DNA of 64,000 nt. It comes from Hymenobacter edaphi (lineage in GTDB: Bacteria; Bacteroidota; Bacteroidia; Cytophagales; Hymenobacteraceae). The DNA lies in contig NZ_QHKM01000013.1 in assembly GCF_003258365.1 (NCBI RefSeq), positions 34,894 to 98,893 on the forward strand. Direction: 5' to 3'. Shown in pieces: positions 9,428 through 17,504 of the stretch; the first letter of the stretch is position 1, and each line of letters starts with the position of its first letter. The notes under the pieces are model-generated. The model ran no database searches. It saw only the letters and a list, made by a program, of their open reading frames with translations, and was not told the origin of the DNA. A program made the translations under genes and the position numbers.

Positions 9428-9801
9428 CGGGCGGGCGTGAGGGAAGGAGAGGTGGATGCCGGGGTCAGCAGCGGCTGCAGCACGGACAAATGCGCCGCCG
9501 ACAGCGAGTAAAATACCGTTTGTCCGACTTTGCGGGCCTGTATTACCCCGCCGTCCTTGAGCTTGCGCAGGTGCTGGGAGATGGCCGACACGTTCATCTG
9601 CAGCACATCGGCCAGGTCGCACACGCACAGCTGCTGCTTGTCCAGTAGCAGAAACAGCATTTTCAGGCGCACCTCGTTGCCAGCCAGTGCCAACACGGCC
9701 GCCAGTGACTGCAGCTCCGGCTCGGCGGCGGCCAAGCGGTGCTTGCTCTGTTCAATGTGGGCCGTATCAGCGAAAACCCGGATGCAAGAAGAAGAGGACA
9801 T
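9424..9801 (-). CDS. ArsR-family repressor of the mercury-type operon
   Basis: 125 residues. Winged-helix signature: LAGNEVRLKMLFLLLDKQQLCVCDLADVLQMNVSAISQHLRKLKDGGVIQARKVGQTVFYSL. The CVC pair before the recognition helix is the classic alpha-3 metal site of ArsR/CadC proteins. It replaces MerR, as is usual for Bacteroidota merTP operons. It is the first gene of the operon and overlaps merTP by 4 bp. Translation starts at the ATG at 9801, 14 bp after the -7 box. Confidence 0.88.
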   Translation of the reverse strand: MSSSSCIRVFADTAHIEQSKHRLAAAEPELQSLAAVLALAGNEVRLKMLFLLLDKQQLCVCDLADVLQMNVSAISQHLRKLKDGGVIQARKVGQTVFYSLSAAHLSVLQPLLTPASTSPSLTPAR

Positions 9802-9815
9802 ACCTTAAATTTTTT

Positions 9816-9844
9816 CAAAGGTAATGTTTTCTTATTTAAGCAAA
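9816..9844 (-). promoter_or_regulatory. Promoter of the mercury-type operon
   Basis: The minus strand reads TTTG at 9844-9841, 17 bp, then TACCTTTG at 9823-9816: a full Bacteroidota promoter (TTTG-N17-TAnnTTTG). The -7 element is also one arm of an inverted repeat TACCTT-N11-AAGGTA (9801-9823), a reasonable ArsR-type operator that reaches the start codon. Confidence 0.65.
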
Positions 9845-9900
9845 CGCTAAAATACACTTCCACCACCAGGCCCTCAATGAGTACTTGCCTGTCCTTGTAT

Positions 9901-9969
9901 TGACCGGCTCAGGTCATTGAAATATTGACCAGATAGTAACCGGGACAATAACCCACCATGTACCGGGAC
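9901..9969. repeat. Short repeats in the junction between the mercury operon and the mobile module
   Basis: The 240-bp gap 9802-10043 holds no convincing gene. It contains an inverted repeat TGACC/GGTCA (9901-9916), another TTGACC at 9925, and a direct repeat ACCGGGAC at 9939 and 9962 (23 bp apart). Purpose unknown; it marks the transition from resistance genes to mobilisation genes. Confidence 0.35.
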
Positions 9970-10043
9970 TCTGCTGGAGATGGGATTAACACTACCCGAT
10001 TACCATCCGAAAAAGCAAGGGTGTTAAGGGTGTAGTGGGACTG

Positions 10044-10241
10044 CTAATTAGGCGTTTCAAGTAGCATCCAGGTACGGCGAGTACCACAGGCAGTGCACGC
10101 CATCAACAGCTCCGTGGCGTGCGCATAGCGCTCCAGCACCTCCACGTGGGCGTGTAGCGTTTCCTGCCGGCAGGTGGCACAGGGCAGCAACTCAGTCGCC
10201 TCCAGCTGTTCCTGCAGGAACTCGAATTCATCGTCCTTCAT
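10044..10241 (-). CDS. Small zinc-ribbon-like protein, unknown
   Basis: 65 residues from ATG 10241. Two CxxC pairs about 25 residues apart (LPCATCRQ and MACTACGT) suggest a zinc ribbon, preceded by an acidic helix (DDEFEFLQEQLEATE). No signal peptide. The gene is followed by the 103-residue gene upstream on the same strand, forming a small unit behind the Fic gene. Family not recognised. An upstream TTG at 10250 is in frame. Confidence 0.5.
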   Translation of the reverse strand: MKDDEFEFLQEQLEATELLPCATCRQETLHAHVEVLERYAHATELLMACTACGTRRTWMLLETPN

Positions 10242-10280
10242 CGGTGGCAAGGTAGCAATTAGCAGTAGTCGGTTGAAGCC

Positions 10281-10592
10281 TCACTCATTCTTCGCCTGGT
10301 TTTCCCGGGCGGCTAAGGCCGCTTTGGCCTGGGTTACGTTGAAAAGGTACTGCCGGGCCAGCGCGGGATTTTCGCGTTGGGCCCAGGCCCTGGCCCGACG
10401 CGCTTCCTCAATTGGCCCTTCGGGCAGGCGCAGGGGCACTGGCGCGGGCCAGTGGCAAGCGCCCTGACGAAAGAATTCTTCGATTGCTGCCAGCAGCGTG
10501 AGCGTGCGCTCCGCGTTCCGGGGCCACTGGTCAAGCAATTGCTCCAGCTCCCAGCTGGCCGCTTCGTACTCGGCTTCAATGTACAAGTTCAT
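10281..10592 (-). CDS. Hypothetical protein in the Fic/mobilisation cluster
   Basis: 103 residues, helical, Ala/Arg/Glu-rich, with no signal peptide or membrane segment. It starts 38 bp after the Fic gene ends and may be cotranscribed with it. The coding bias agrees with its neighbours. I do not recognise the family and no motif stands out. Confidence 0.45.
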   Translation of the reverse strand: MNLYIEAEYEAASWELEQLLDQWPRNAERTLTLLAAIEEFFRQGACHWPAPVPLRLPEGPIEEARRARAWAQRENPALARQYLFNVTQAKAALAARENQAKNE

Positions 10593-10630
10593 GGGTCTGG
10601 TTTGGAGTTACGTGCGCAGATGCTGGGTGC

Positions 10631-11971
10631 TTACCGTTCTACGCCTTCCTTCTCCTGGGCCGGGTTTGATGGCGCGAGGTTGCGCTGCGCTTCCTGCAAA
10701 CTGCGCCCAGCCCCCCGCAGGGCTGCGGCATCGTCGGCCAATGCCGGTATCTTCTCGGCCCTCGACAAGGCCTCCGTGACTGCCTGCAGGTTCGCACCAC
10801 CCAGGTAAGCAGATTTCTCCACGGCTTTTACTGCCCGCGACAAGGAATCCGCCGGGCCCGGGTAGCCCTGTTCCTCTAAGCCTTCCACCAGCTGCTTAGC
10901 CGCCTGCACAAACGCAGTTGTTGCGGAAGGGTGGGACGGGGGAGGCGTTACTGCCGGCACCACATCGACGGCTCGTGCTTGTGCGGGTGGTTGCAGAACG
11001 GCCAGTGCGGCCCCAAACCGGGCGGCCTCTCGCTGAGAAACAGGGTCCTGGAAGCGTTTGTCCTGCACCACCTCCTGCACCAGCTGCTGGAGGCCCGCAC
11101 CATGCTTAGGCAGGCCCTGCTGAGGGTTGCGGTCGATTTCGAGTACTTGCGCAAGCAGCGCGTCCGCTCGTTGCGTGCGCCGGTAGTCCACGCCGGCTAC
11201 CAATTGCTGCATGGCCGGGGCTGCCGCAACCAGGTCTCGCAGCTGCTCTATCTGCCGCACGGTGGGCGTGGGTCCATCCGTCAGGGGACGAGCCTGGCTG
11301 GGGTGCCGGGCTGCTTCGGCTGCTGCTCCGGGCAGGGCCGTGGTGTTGCGGGCAAATAAGTCCCGCAGGGCCTGCAGGTCCCGCTTTTTGTGCGGCGCGC
11401 CGTGCAGGCTCACGATGCCCTGGTCGCGGGCGGGATTGAGCTTTTCGTGCTCCCGTTTAAAGTCCACCCGGTAGCCGGCCTGCTGGGCCAGCTCGCTGAA
11501 CGCGGCCTGCAGGGTGCGGCCGTTACCTTCCCGGAAAGCGTGCACATGGTTGTAGTGGTCGAAGTAGTAGGCCGCCCGCTCGGCAAAGGCTTCGGGCGTA
11601 GGCAGGCCCTTGAGGTTATTCTCAAGCTTGAGCTGCTCGCCCAGCGCGTTCAGGCGCTCGTCAATGCGCTCGTAGGGCGCGAAGTGCATGGGCCGCTCGA
11701 TACCGGGCAGGTCAGCGGCTTTGACGCCCTGGAAACTGCCTTCGCGGCGGGTCTGGCCGGCCCACTCAAATGCGTCCTGAAACAGGTACCGGTGGGTAGC
11801 CCGCAGCCGCTCAGCGTCGAAGCGCTCACACTGCGGGCCGCGGCCCGCCGCCAGTTCCGTGAGCCGGCGCAGGGACAGGCGCTTGGTTTCCCGGTCCAGC
11901 TCCTCGGCATCGGTAAGGCCGAGCTGGTTGTAGAAAACGCCGGTTTCGGGGTTGGTGAAGCGGTCGGTCAT
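10631..11971 (-). CDS. Fic-domain AMPylase/toxin with long C-terminal extension
   Basis: 446 residues. The N-terminus matches the VbhT/BepA-type Fic layout (NPETGVFYNQLGLTDAEELDRET, then HRYLFQDAFEWAGQTR). The active loop is HAFREGNGRT at 144-153: His144, Gly149, Asn150 and Arg152 are kept, so AMP transfer should be possible. No internal inhibitory helix (S/T-x3-E-G/N) is seen, which makes it a class I protein needing a separate antitoxin. The small gene 91 bp upstream is the candidate. The last 230 residues are helical and of unknown function; relaxase-linked Fic toxins in Bartonella have a delivery domain there. Confidence 0.82.
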   Translation of the reverse strand: MTDRFTNPETGVFYNQLGLTDAEELDRETKRLSLRRLTELAAGRGPQCERFDAERLRATHRYLFQDAFEWAGQTRREGSFQGVKAADLPGIERPMHFAPYERIDERLNALGEQLKLENNLKGLPTPEAFAERAAYYFDHYNHVHAFREGNGRTLQAAFSELAQQAGYRVDFKREHEKLNPARDQGIVSLHGAPHKKRDLQALRDLFARNTTALPGAAAEAARHPSQARPLTDGPTPTVRQIEQLRDLVAAAPAMQQLVAGVDYRRTQRADALLAQVLEIDRNPQQGLPKHGAGLQQLVQEVVQDKRFQDPVSQREAARFGAALAVLQPPAQARAVDVVPAVTPPPSHPSATTAFVQAAKQLVEGLEEQGYPGPADSLSRAVKAVEKSAYLGGANLQAVTEALSRAEKIPALADDAAALRGAGRSLQEAQRNLAPSNPAQEKEGVER

Positions 11972-12062
11972 AGGCCTAGCGTACCCGGCGGTTCGTAACC
12001 GAAAAACGCGGGAGCAAAACAGCGCGGCGCGGGTAGCCAGGCTGGGGTGTCACGAAAGCGAA

Positions 12063-12320
12063 CTACTTGGCTCCCGCCGCAGCTGGCTGCTGGCTGGCAA
12101 TGAGCTGGGCGCGGTACTCGTCGTGGCGGGCCCCCACGTAATCAAGGTCGACCAGGCCCTCCACGTACTGTTCGTGCAGCTTGGCCTGCCAGTCCGGCAC
12201 TTCGTACGGCCCCTGGCTGCGGGTGATGCCCACTGACTGGCTGATGATGAACTGCCGCTGCTCGCGGGTTTGCTCGCGGGGGCCAAACTGGGGGGTAGGA
12301 TAAGCAGGCGTTTCCATCAT
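12063..12320 (-). CDS. Candidate VbhA-like antitoxin for the Fic protein
   Basis: 85 residues. The end of the protein (WQAKLHEQYVEGLVDLDYVGARHDEY) resembles the C-terminal part of VbhA-type antitoxins (a YV-x-G-x-I/L-x-LD segment). The inhibitory motif expected upstream, S/T-x3-E-G, appears only in degenerate form (ITRSQG with Gln for Glu). Its position directly upstream of the Fic gene on the same strand is the usual vbhA-vbhT order. Assignment is inference; it could be an unrelated small gene. ATG pair at 12318-12320 and 12315-12317. Confidence 0.5.
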   Translation of the reverse strand: MMETPAYPTPQFGPREQTREQRQFIISQSVGITRSQGPYEVPDWQAKLHEQYVEGLVDLDYVGARHDEYRAQLIASQQPAAAGAK

Positions 12321-12396
12321 GCAAACTACGTAAAAGGGATAAGCGACGGGTATTTATAAAACACCATTCCGGCGGCTAAGGTGCCCCAAACACCCT

Positions 12397-14541
12397 TTAT
12401 AGCATGGGTTCATTGTCCGGCATCTGGCCGGGCTTGAGGGTGTTGGCGTACTGCCCGACAATGTTGGCCACATCCTCCCGAATCAGCTCAAAGTTGGCTT
12501 GAATAACCGCCTGTAGCGCACTGACCGGCTCCGCGGGGGACTGACTCCCCGCCTGCCGGGCTGCCCGTCGCTGGCTCAGCCAATCCGGGTCCTGCCCCTC
12601 CCCTGCCGGTGCCTCGGCCAGCACCGGCGCCGGGCCACCCTCGAACGTGGCCAGCGGGTGCAGCGGGTACGTGCCGGGCGCCGCCTGGCGCTCCACCTTG
12701 CCCTGGAAAAAAGGCCGTTCGGTTTCCACGGTCTGGCCGATGAACTCGCCGGTTTCGAGGGTAATGGTATCCTGCAGGCGCACCAGGTTGCGCTCCTGCC
12801 AGCTCACGCTCTGGTTGGTGCTGCTGCCCGCGCCCCGGCTGCCGCCGCTCTGGCTGCGGCCCAAACTGGCCGACACCATCTCCCGGTCTTCCTTGCCCAC
12901 CAGCTCCGAAACAAACTTGGCCGTTTCCAGGGAGTTGACCTTGCCGAAAAACTGGTTGTTGAGGTTGCTCACCATCACCTGCATTTTCTCCCGGCCGTAG
13001 GCGTCAATCATCTGGCTCAAATCCTGGGTCATGTAAATCATGGCCACTTTGTTGCTGCGGGCCGTGGCTGGTATCACCTCCAGGTTCGGCACGTAGATGG
13101 TCGCGGCCTCGTCGAGAAACACGTAGCTCGGGTGCTTGTGCTGCTGGTTCATCAGCTTCAAGGCCACGGCCACGATGCAGCTGATAACCGGTGAGAAGGT
13201 TTCCTTCAGCGTGGGGTCGTTGCCCACCACCAAGACCTTGGGCGCTTGCTTATCATTCAAATCCAGGCTGAACCCCTCCCCTCTCGCCTCGTCGGGCGTG
13301 AGCACCCAGGCGATTTCCGGGGAGTTGATGCGCGTGAGCACTATCTGCAGCGAGGCGATGACGCCGGCTACCTGCTTCTCGGCCCGCTGCTTGACAGCCG
13401 TTGTGATACTTCGCACCATGTCGCCGCACTCGGGGTCGGTGTCGAGCATGCTCAGCACGTGGGTAAAGTCCGGGTGCAGGGCCGTGTTTACCACGTGGGG
13501 CAGGGTGCAAAACGTGGGGAAGTTCTTCTTGTAAAACCAGATGATGGCCGTCAGAAAGGCGTTGGCGCTGGTGTCGAAGAAGTCCATCTTTTTAATGCTC
13601 TCCGGGTTCAGGTTGGCCATGATGGCGCGGGCGTACTCGTTGGCGTAGGCTACTACCGGCATCTTGTCGGCCCGCAGCGGGTTCACCCGCTCGCTGCGTT
13701 CCAGGTCTTTAAAGTTGATGATGTGCAGCTGCACATGAGCTGGCTCCTCCCCTGCCGCCCGGGCTTTGGCATCAGCCAGCACGAAAGCTTTCTGCGCGGC
13801 TTCGGCCAGCACCGGAAACTTAAAGTCATAGATAAGGCCCGCAAACCCCTTCTCGGTGAACTGCTCAATCAGGGGCTCGCCAATGGAATACGACTTGCCC
13901 GCTCCCGCCCCGCCCAGCACCAGCGTGCCCCGAAACGGGTTGGGAATGTTAATCCAGCCCCCGTCCGTCGTGGCCAGACTAAACCCGTACTCGGTGAGCT
14001 GCTGCCGGCGCTCGGTGCGCAGCCCGAACCGCTCGGTCTTGTGCAGGGCCCGCGCAATGCCGGCTGCCAGGCCCGCGCCCAACGCCAGCAGGGCCGCGGT
14101 GGGGTATAGCCAGGCTACCATACCGGCTGAAAACGTGGCCATGGCCAGCAGCAGCACCCCGGTGAGTAGGCCCACCCCGGCGGCGCCCAGCTGAACGCGC
14201 CGCAGCTGCAGCTGCGTGGGCTGCCAGCGCCGCTGCCCGGGCCGCGCGGGTGGGGCTTTGAGCAGCACGGCCAGCAGGCCCCCTGCTACCAGAATCCCCG
14301 CGCGAATGAGTAAGCCAAAGCGCTGGTAAAACGTGGCCGTGCCCAGCAGCAGGCGGGTGGTAACGGAAGCCCCCAAGCCTGCATTCGGGGCAGCAGGGGT
14401 TACGGCCCCGGCCAGGAAGGAGGGGTGAGAAAGTAGGTAATACTCACCGCCGGCCAGCAACGCCAGCAGGAATCCCAGGGCGATGTACAGGCCAGTCAGG
14501 CGGTGGCTGCTCGGCTGCCGGGGGGCACTCATCATGCTCAT
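12397..14541 (-). CDS. Type IV coupling protein (VirD4/TraG-type, Bacteroidota MobC)
   Basis: 714 residues. Three or four N-terminal membrane helices (residues 15-35, 75-95, 118-165) precede a cytoplasmic ATPase. Walker A is GGAGAGKS at 210-217; Walker B is YVFLDEAATIYVP. A TraM-recognition-type region follows with MIYMTQDLSQM. It links the relaxosome to the secretion channel and pumps DNA. It is downstream of the relaxase and accessory genes on the same strand, giving a mobA-mobB-mobC-like operon. The C-terminal tail is Ala/Gln-rich. Confidence 0.9.
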   Translation of the reverse strand: MSMMSAPRQPSSHRLTGLYIALGFLLALLAGGEYYLLSHPSFLAGAVTPAAPNAGLGASVTTRLLLGTATFYQRFGLLIRAGILVAGGLLAVLLKAPPARPGQRRWQPTQLQLRRVQLGAAGVGLLTGVLLLAMATFSAGMVAWLYPTAALLALGAGLAAGIARALHKTERFGLRTERRQQLTEYGFSLATTDGGWINIPNPFRGTLVLGGAGAGKSYSIGEPLIEQFTEKGFAGLIYDFKFPVLAEAAQKAFVLADAKARAAGEEPAHVQLHIINFKDLERSERVNPLRADKMPVVAYANEYARAIMANLNPESIKKMDFFDTSANAFLTAIIWFYKKNFPTFCTLPHVVNTALHPDFTHVLSMLDTDPECGDMVRSITTAVKQRAEKQVAGVIASLQIVLTRINSPEIAWVLTPDEARGEGFSLDLNDKQAPKVLVVGNDPTLKETFSPVISCIVAVALKLMNQQHKHPSYVFLDEAATIYVPNLEVIPATARSNKVAMIYMTQDLSQMIDAYGREKMQVMVSNLNNQFFGKVNSLETAKFVSELVGKEDREMVSASLGRSQSGGSRGAGSSTNQSVSWQERNLVRLQDTITLETGEFIGQTVETERPFFQGKVERQAAPGTYPLHPLATFEGGPAPVLAEAPAGEGQDPDWLSQRRAARQAGSQSPAEPVSALQAVIQANFELIREDVANIVGQYANTLKPGQMPDNEPML

Positions 14542-14574
14542 AGTCGGGTTGTTTTAAGCGTGCAGTACTTGGAA

Positions 14575-15600
14575 TTACAATTCGGCCTCCCACTGCCCGC
14601 GCCGGCGCTGCTCCCCAATGTCCTGGGTGGCGACGTGCTCCGGCCCGCTGGTAGCTCGCAGGGTCTGCTGCAGGCTGTGCAGGGCCTGGCGTACCCGGTG
14701 CCCGGTATTGGGTCGGGCGGGTTCCTCGCGGCCCGTGGCCAGCAAGTGATAGGCATTGTCGAGGGGCCGCCCCTGCCGGGCACGGTCTTCCACCCGTCGC
14801 AGCCGGTCGTAGAAAATGCGGTCATAGCCCCGCCCCTGCGCAATGCGCTGCACCCGCTCGGCATCCAGGCGCTGGCTGGGCGCGGCCTGCCGGTTCAGCT
14901 GCCCGACCCGTTCGGCAATCCGCGCGTTGCGCTTGGGGTTCGGTGCTGAAATGGCGGGGGCGTCCTTTCGTTTAGGCGCAGGGCCCTGGTACTGAAACTG
15001 CCGCTCAAATACGAGCCGGGCCTCCTCCTGCCAGTCGCGCAAACTGAACCGGCTCACGCGCCCGCCGGGGTTGAGCGTGACGCGCTGGCTTCGGTCCCGC
15101 GCCGATACGACCACGTGGATGTGGGCCTGCAGGCCGGGCCGAGGCTGCCCGGCCTGGGCCTCCCCTTCTTTCACGGCCGCGTCGGTGCCCCGGTGGGTGC
15201 GCTCCTGGTGAATGATGGCGCCCCACACCACGTCATCTTTCCCCACGGCCCCTCCGTCTTTGAGGCGAAACCCTGCTGCATAGGCGGCCATCACCTCCCG
15301 GGTAAACGTGCGCAGCTTCTCCTCAGTGCCGCCCCCGATGTGGGCCAGCTCCTGCGGACTGGGGCTGAGCACCAGGGAATAGAACTTGGCCTCATTGGCC
15401 CGCAGCCCTTTCACGTTGTTGTCCAGGGCTGCCAGCACGGTATCCCGGTCCAGCGCGTCCAGCTGCCCGTCAAAAAAGCGAGCCTCCAAACCGTTCTTTC
15501 GGGCCTCTTGGGTCAGGTAATTCAGGGTCTGCGCGGCGCTGCCCTGGTTATTATAGGCCTTTTTGCCGTGCACATTTGGGTTAATCAGCTTGGCGTGCAT
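14575..15600 (-). CDS. Relaxase/mobilisation nuclease, DUF5712 (MobB-like)
   Basis: 341 residues. N-terminal NPNVHGKKAYNNQGSAAQ and YSLVLSPSPQELAHIGG, followed by the histidine motif LQAHIHVVVSARD, match the DUF5712 relaxases of Bacteroidota mobile elements. The HIH pair would bind the metal of the nicking site. The C-terminal part (HLLATGREEP onwards) is basic and probably contacts DNA. The stop is 33 bp before the coupling-protein start, and the accessory gene ends 4 bp before this gene begins. The protein should nick oriT and stay bound to the 5' end. Confidence 0.82.
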   Translation of the reverse strand: MHAKLINPNVHGKKAYNNQGSAAQTLNYLTQEARKNGLEARFFDGQLDALDRDTVLAALDNNVKGLRANEAKFYSLVLSPSPQELAHIGGGTEEKLRTFTREVMAAYAAGFRLKDGGAVGKDDVVWGAIIHQERTHRGTDAAVKEGEAQAGQPRPGLQAHIHVVVSARDRSQRVTLNPGGRVSRFSLRDWQEEARLVFERQFQYQGPAPKRKDAPAISAPNPKRNARIAERVGQLNRQAAPSQRLDAERVQRIAQGRGYDRIFYDRLRRVEDRARQGRPLDNAYHLLATGREEPARPNTGHRVRQALHSLQQTLRATSGPEHVATQDIGEQRRRGQWEAEL

Positions 15601-15604
15601 CGCG

Positions 15605-16093
15605 TCAGTTACCGTTTTTGTGCGGTTTATTTAGCGCCTTTATATCCAGAGCTGCCAGCCCGGCCGCCGTCGCTTCGGCAATACGCTCCTGATTTTTCTG
15701 CTGAATTTTGTGCAGTACATCCCCCCCTTCCGGAGCTAATAAATTCTCCACTACCCGTAGCGTCTGCTGCTGCACGGCCTGCTGCTGAAGCTGAAAGCGC
15801 AGCATTTCTAGCAGTACGCCCCGCTCCTGCTCCTGTAGGTACGAGAACACCCGGTCACCCAGCCGCTTCACCTCGGCCATGATGAGCTGGCCTTCCCGGG
15901 CCTGGGCTTCCACCGGGTTCAGGCTCCGCTCGGCGAAGTAGCGGATGGCCGCGTCGGCATACTCCGTGCGGGTCAGCCCTAGCCGGGCGGCCTCCGCGCC
16001 CACCAGCCGGTGCGCCGGTCCGCTAACCGTGAGGTGCTTTACGGCTGAGCCAGTCGTGGGCTGAGGGCCTATTTTCTGTTTCTGGTCCGGCAT
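15605..16093 (-). CDS. Mobilisation accessory protein (BfmA/BtgA-like, ribbon-helix-helix)
   Basis: 162 residues. An N-terminal strand-helix-helix segment (VKHLTVSGPAHRLVGAEAARLGLTRTEYADAAIRYFAER) is a ribbon-helix-helix DNA-binding pattern. A long coiled-coil-like Gln/Glu region follows (MLRFQLQQQAVQQQTLRVVENLL). This layout fits BfmA/BtgA or MobA accessory proteins that mark oriT for the relaxase. It is the first gene of the mobilisation operon; the AT-rich segment upstream is a sensible oriT location. Confidence 0.7.
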   Translation of the reverse strand: MPDQKQKIGPQPTTGSAVKHLTVSGPAHRLVGAEAARLGLTRTEYADAAIRYFAERSLNPVEAQAREGQLIMAEVKRLGDRVFSYLQEQERGVLLEMLRFQLQQQAVQQQTLRVVENLLAPEGGDVLHKIQQKNQERIAEATAAGLAALDIKALNKPHKNGN

Positions 16094-16775
16094 AAGGCGG
16101 GTTTTAACTCTTACTTATTCTATGTCAATCTGTTACTGGCTTGGGTTAAGCAATATCAACTCTGTTGATATCCAACTACCATTTAGTCAGCGTGTTAGCG
16201 CAGGCAAATGGTAGTCTTCTTGCTAACTACCCTATTAGGGGCATGTTGAGCGCGTGCCCGGTGAGCCGTAAGTGATACCAGGCCTGGCTTTTCCCATCCC
16301 CGGTAAGCTGCCTGGGCAAATCGTAATCGGAAAAGTGTTTTTGAATGTGGTTTTGCTTCCCTTATGAAAGACTGCTGACCAGCAAAACGCATCCCCATGC
16401 GTTCAGAAGGCAATTCAATGGGAGTGTGAACCATTTTTTATTTCCTGAGAAACAAGTAAAACAGGAAGGTTAAAAACCTAGCATCCTCCCGACAGTACGC
16501 CCCGTATGACGCTTTGTTTCTTAGTATTTTAAGAAATAAGTTTCTTGAGAGCTTTTGTTAAATGTTTACTGAGAAAATTGTAAATGATATTTCTCGGAAA
16601 ATCAGAAACAAGTAACTCTGAAAACAAAGTGACTTGTTTACGAATAAGCTCGGAAACTTATTTTCCAGGAAACAAAAAAACAAGTTTCCGAGTAACTTTG
16701 AAAATTGAGAAACAAGCTGCTTTATTTGCAAGCTGCTTGCGCCCGTCGTGGCTTTACCCGTTAGTTCCCTGCTTT
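16094..16775. repeat. AT-rich intergenic segment with clustered inverted and direct repeats (oriT/parS/ori candidate)
   Basis: About 680 bp without a supported gene, far more AT-rich than its surroundings, between divergent mobilisation and parA genes. Repeats: AAGAAA-TAAG-TTTCTT near 16530; GAGAAA/TTTCTC (16571-16595); AAACAAGT/ACTTGTTT (16606-16639); an 11-bp perfect inverted repeat CTCGGAAACTT/AAGTTTCCGAG (16649-16692); and three copies of SAGAAACAAG at 16447, 16603 and 16707. GTAACTYTGAAAA occurs twice. The 79-codon open frame at 16195-16434 on the minus strand was not accepted as a gene. Confidence 0.65.
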
Positions 16776-17504
16776 ATGAAAATCATCTGCGTTGCCAACC
16801 AGAAGGGCGGCATTGGTAAGAGTACCCTCATCACCGTGCTGGCCGGTGCCCTCTCGGCCGACTATGGCTACCGCGTGCTCGTGGTCGATGCCGACTCCCA
16901 GCAAACCCTGGCCGGGGTGCGCCTCACCAACGACCAGCCCAGCGTGGACCTGGAGCGCGAAGCCGGCACGCTCGCCGAGCCGGCCTTTCCCTACGCGCTG
17001 GAATCGGTGGGCATGGGCCAGGTGTACGACCGGCTCGACGAAGTCAGCGACGACTACGACGTGGTGTTCATCGACGTGCCCGGCCGCTCGGATGACACGG
17101 CCATGATTGACGTGCTCAGCGGCGCCAACGTGGTGCTCGTGCCCGTGGGGGCCTCCGATGCCGAGCGCCTGGCCACGATTTCCTTTATGCAGCTGCTGCA
17201 GGAGATTTCCCGGCTTTCGCGGGAGCAGGGGCTGGACTTCCAGTTCTTCGGCGTGCACTCGCACCGCACCAACCTGAAAGAGGAAAAGGACATGGACGAG
17301 TTCACCGACGCGCTGGGCCTGCCGCGCCTGCAGGCTTCGCTGCGCCAGCTCGGCTGCTACAAGCGTCTCTCGACCCGCTACAGCTACCTCAACCCGGCCT
17401 ACCGGCGGGCGGTGGGGGCCGATGCCTCCGTGGAAGCCGAAGTGCGCGCCCTGTGCGATGAGCTGATTGCCCGCGCCCAACTCACCTCTGAACTCATATC
17501 GTAA
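16776..17504 (+). CDS. parA: ParA-family partition ATPase
   Basis: 242 residues from ATG 16776. Deviant Walker A KGGIGKST at 10-17 (Lys10 is the signature lysine), then VLVVDADSQQT and VVFIDVPGRSDD for Walker A' and B. ParA-type ATPases segregate plasmids or integrative elements with a centromere-binding partner. The stop codon overlaps the next start (TAATG), so the two are coupled. The upstream in-frame region runs through the repeat segment and is excluded. Confidence 0.9.
   Translation: MKIICVANQKGGIGKSTLITVLAGALSADYGYRVLVVDADSQQTLAGVRLTNDQPSVDLEREAGTLAEPAFPYALESVGMGQVYDRLDEVSDDYDVVFIDVPGRSDDTAMIDVLSGANVVLVPVGASDAERLATISFMQLLQEISRLSREQGLDFQFFGVHSHRTNLKEEKDMDEFTDALGLPRLQASLRQLGCYKRLSTRYSYLNPAYRRAVGADASVEAEVRALCDELIARAQLTSELIS

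Noticed and set aside
16195..16434. 79-codon minus-strand frame in the AT-rich segment
   Set aside because: No family resemblance, and it lies in the non-coding repeat-rich segment between divergent operons.
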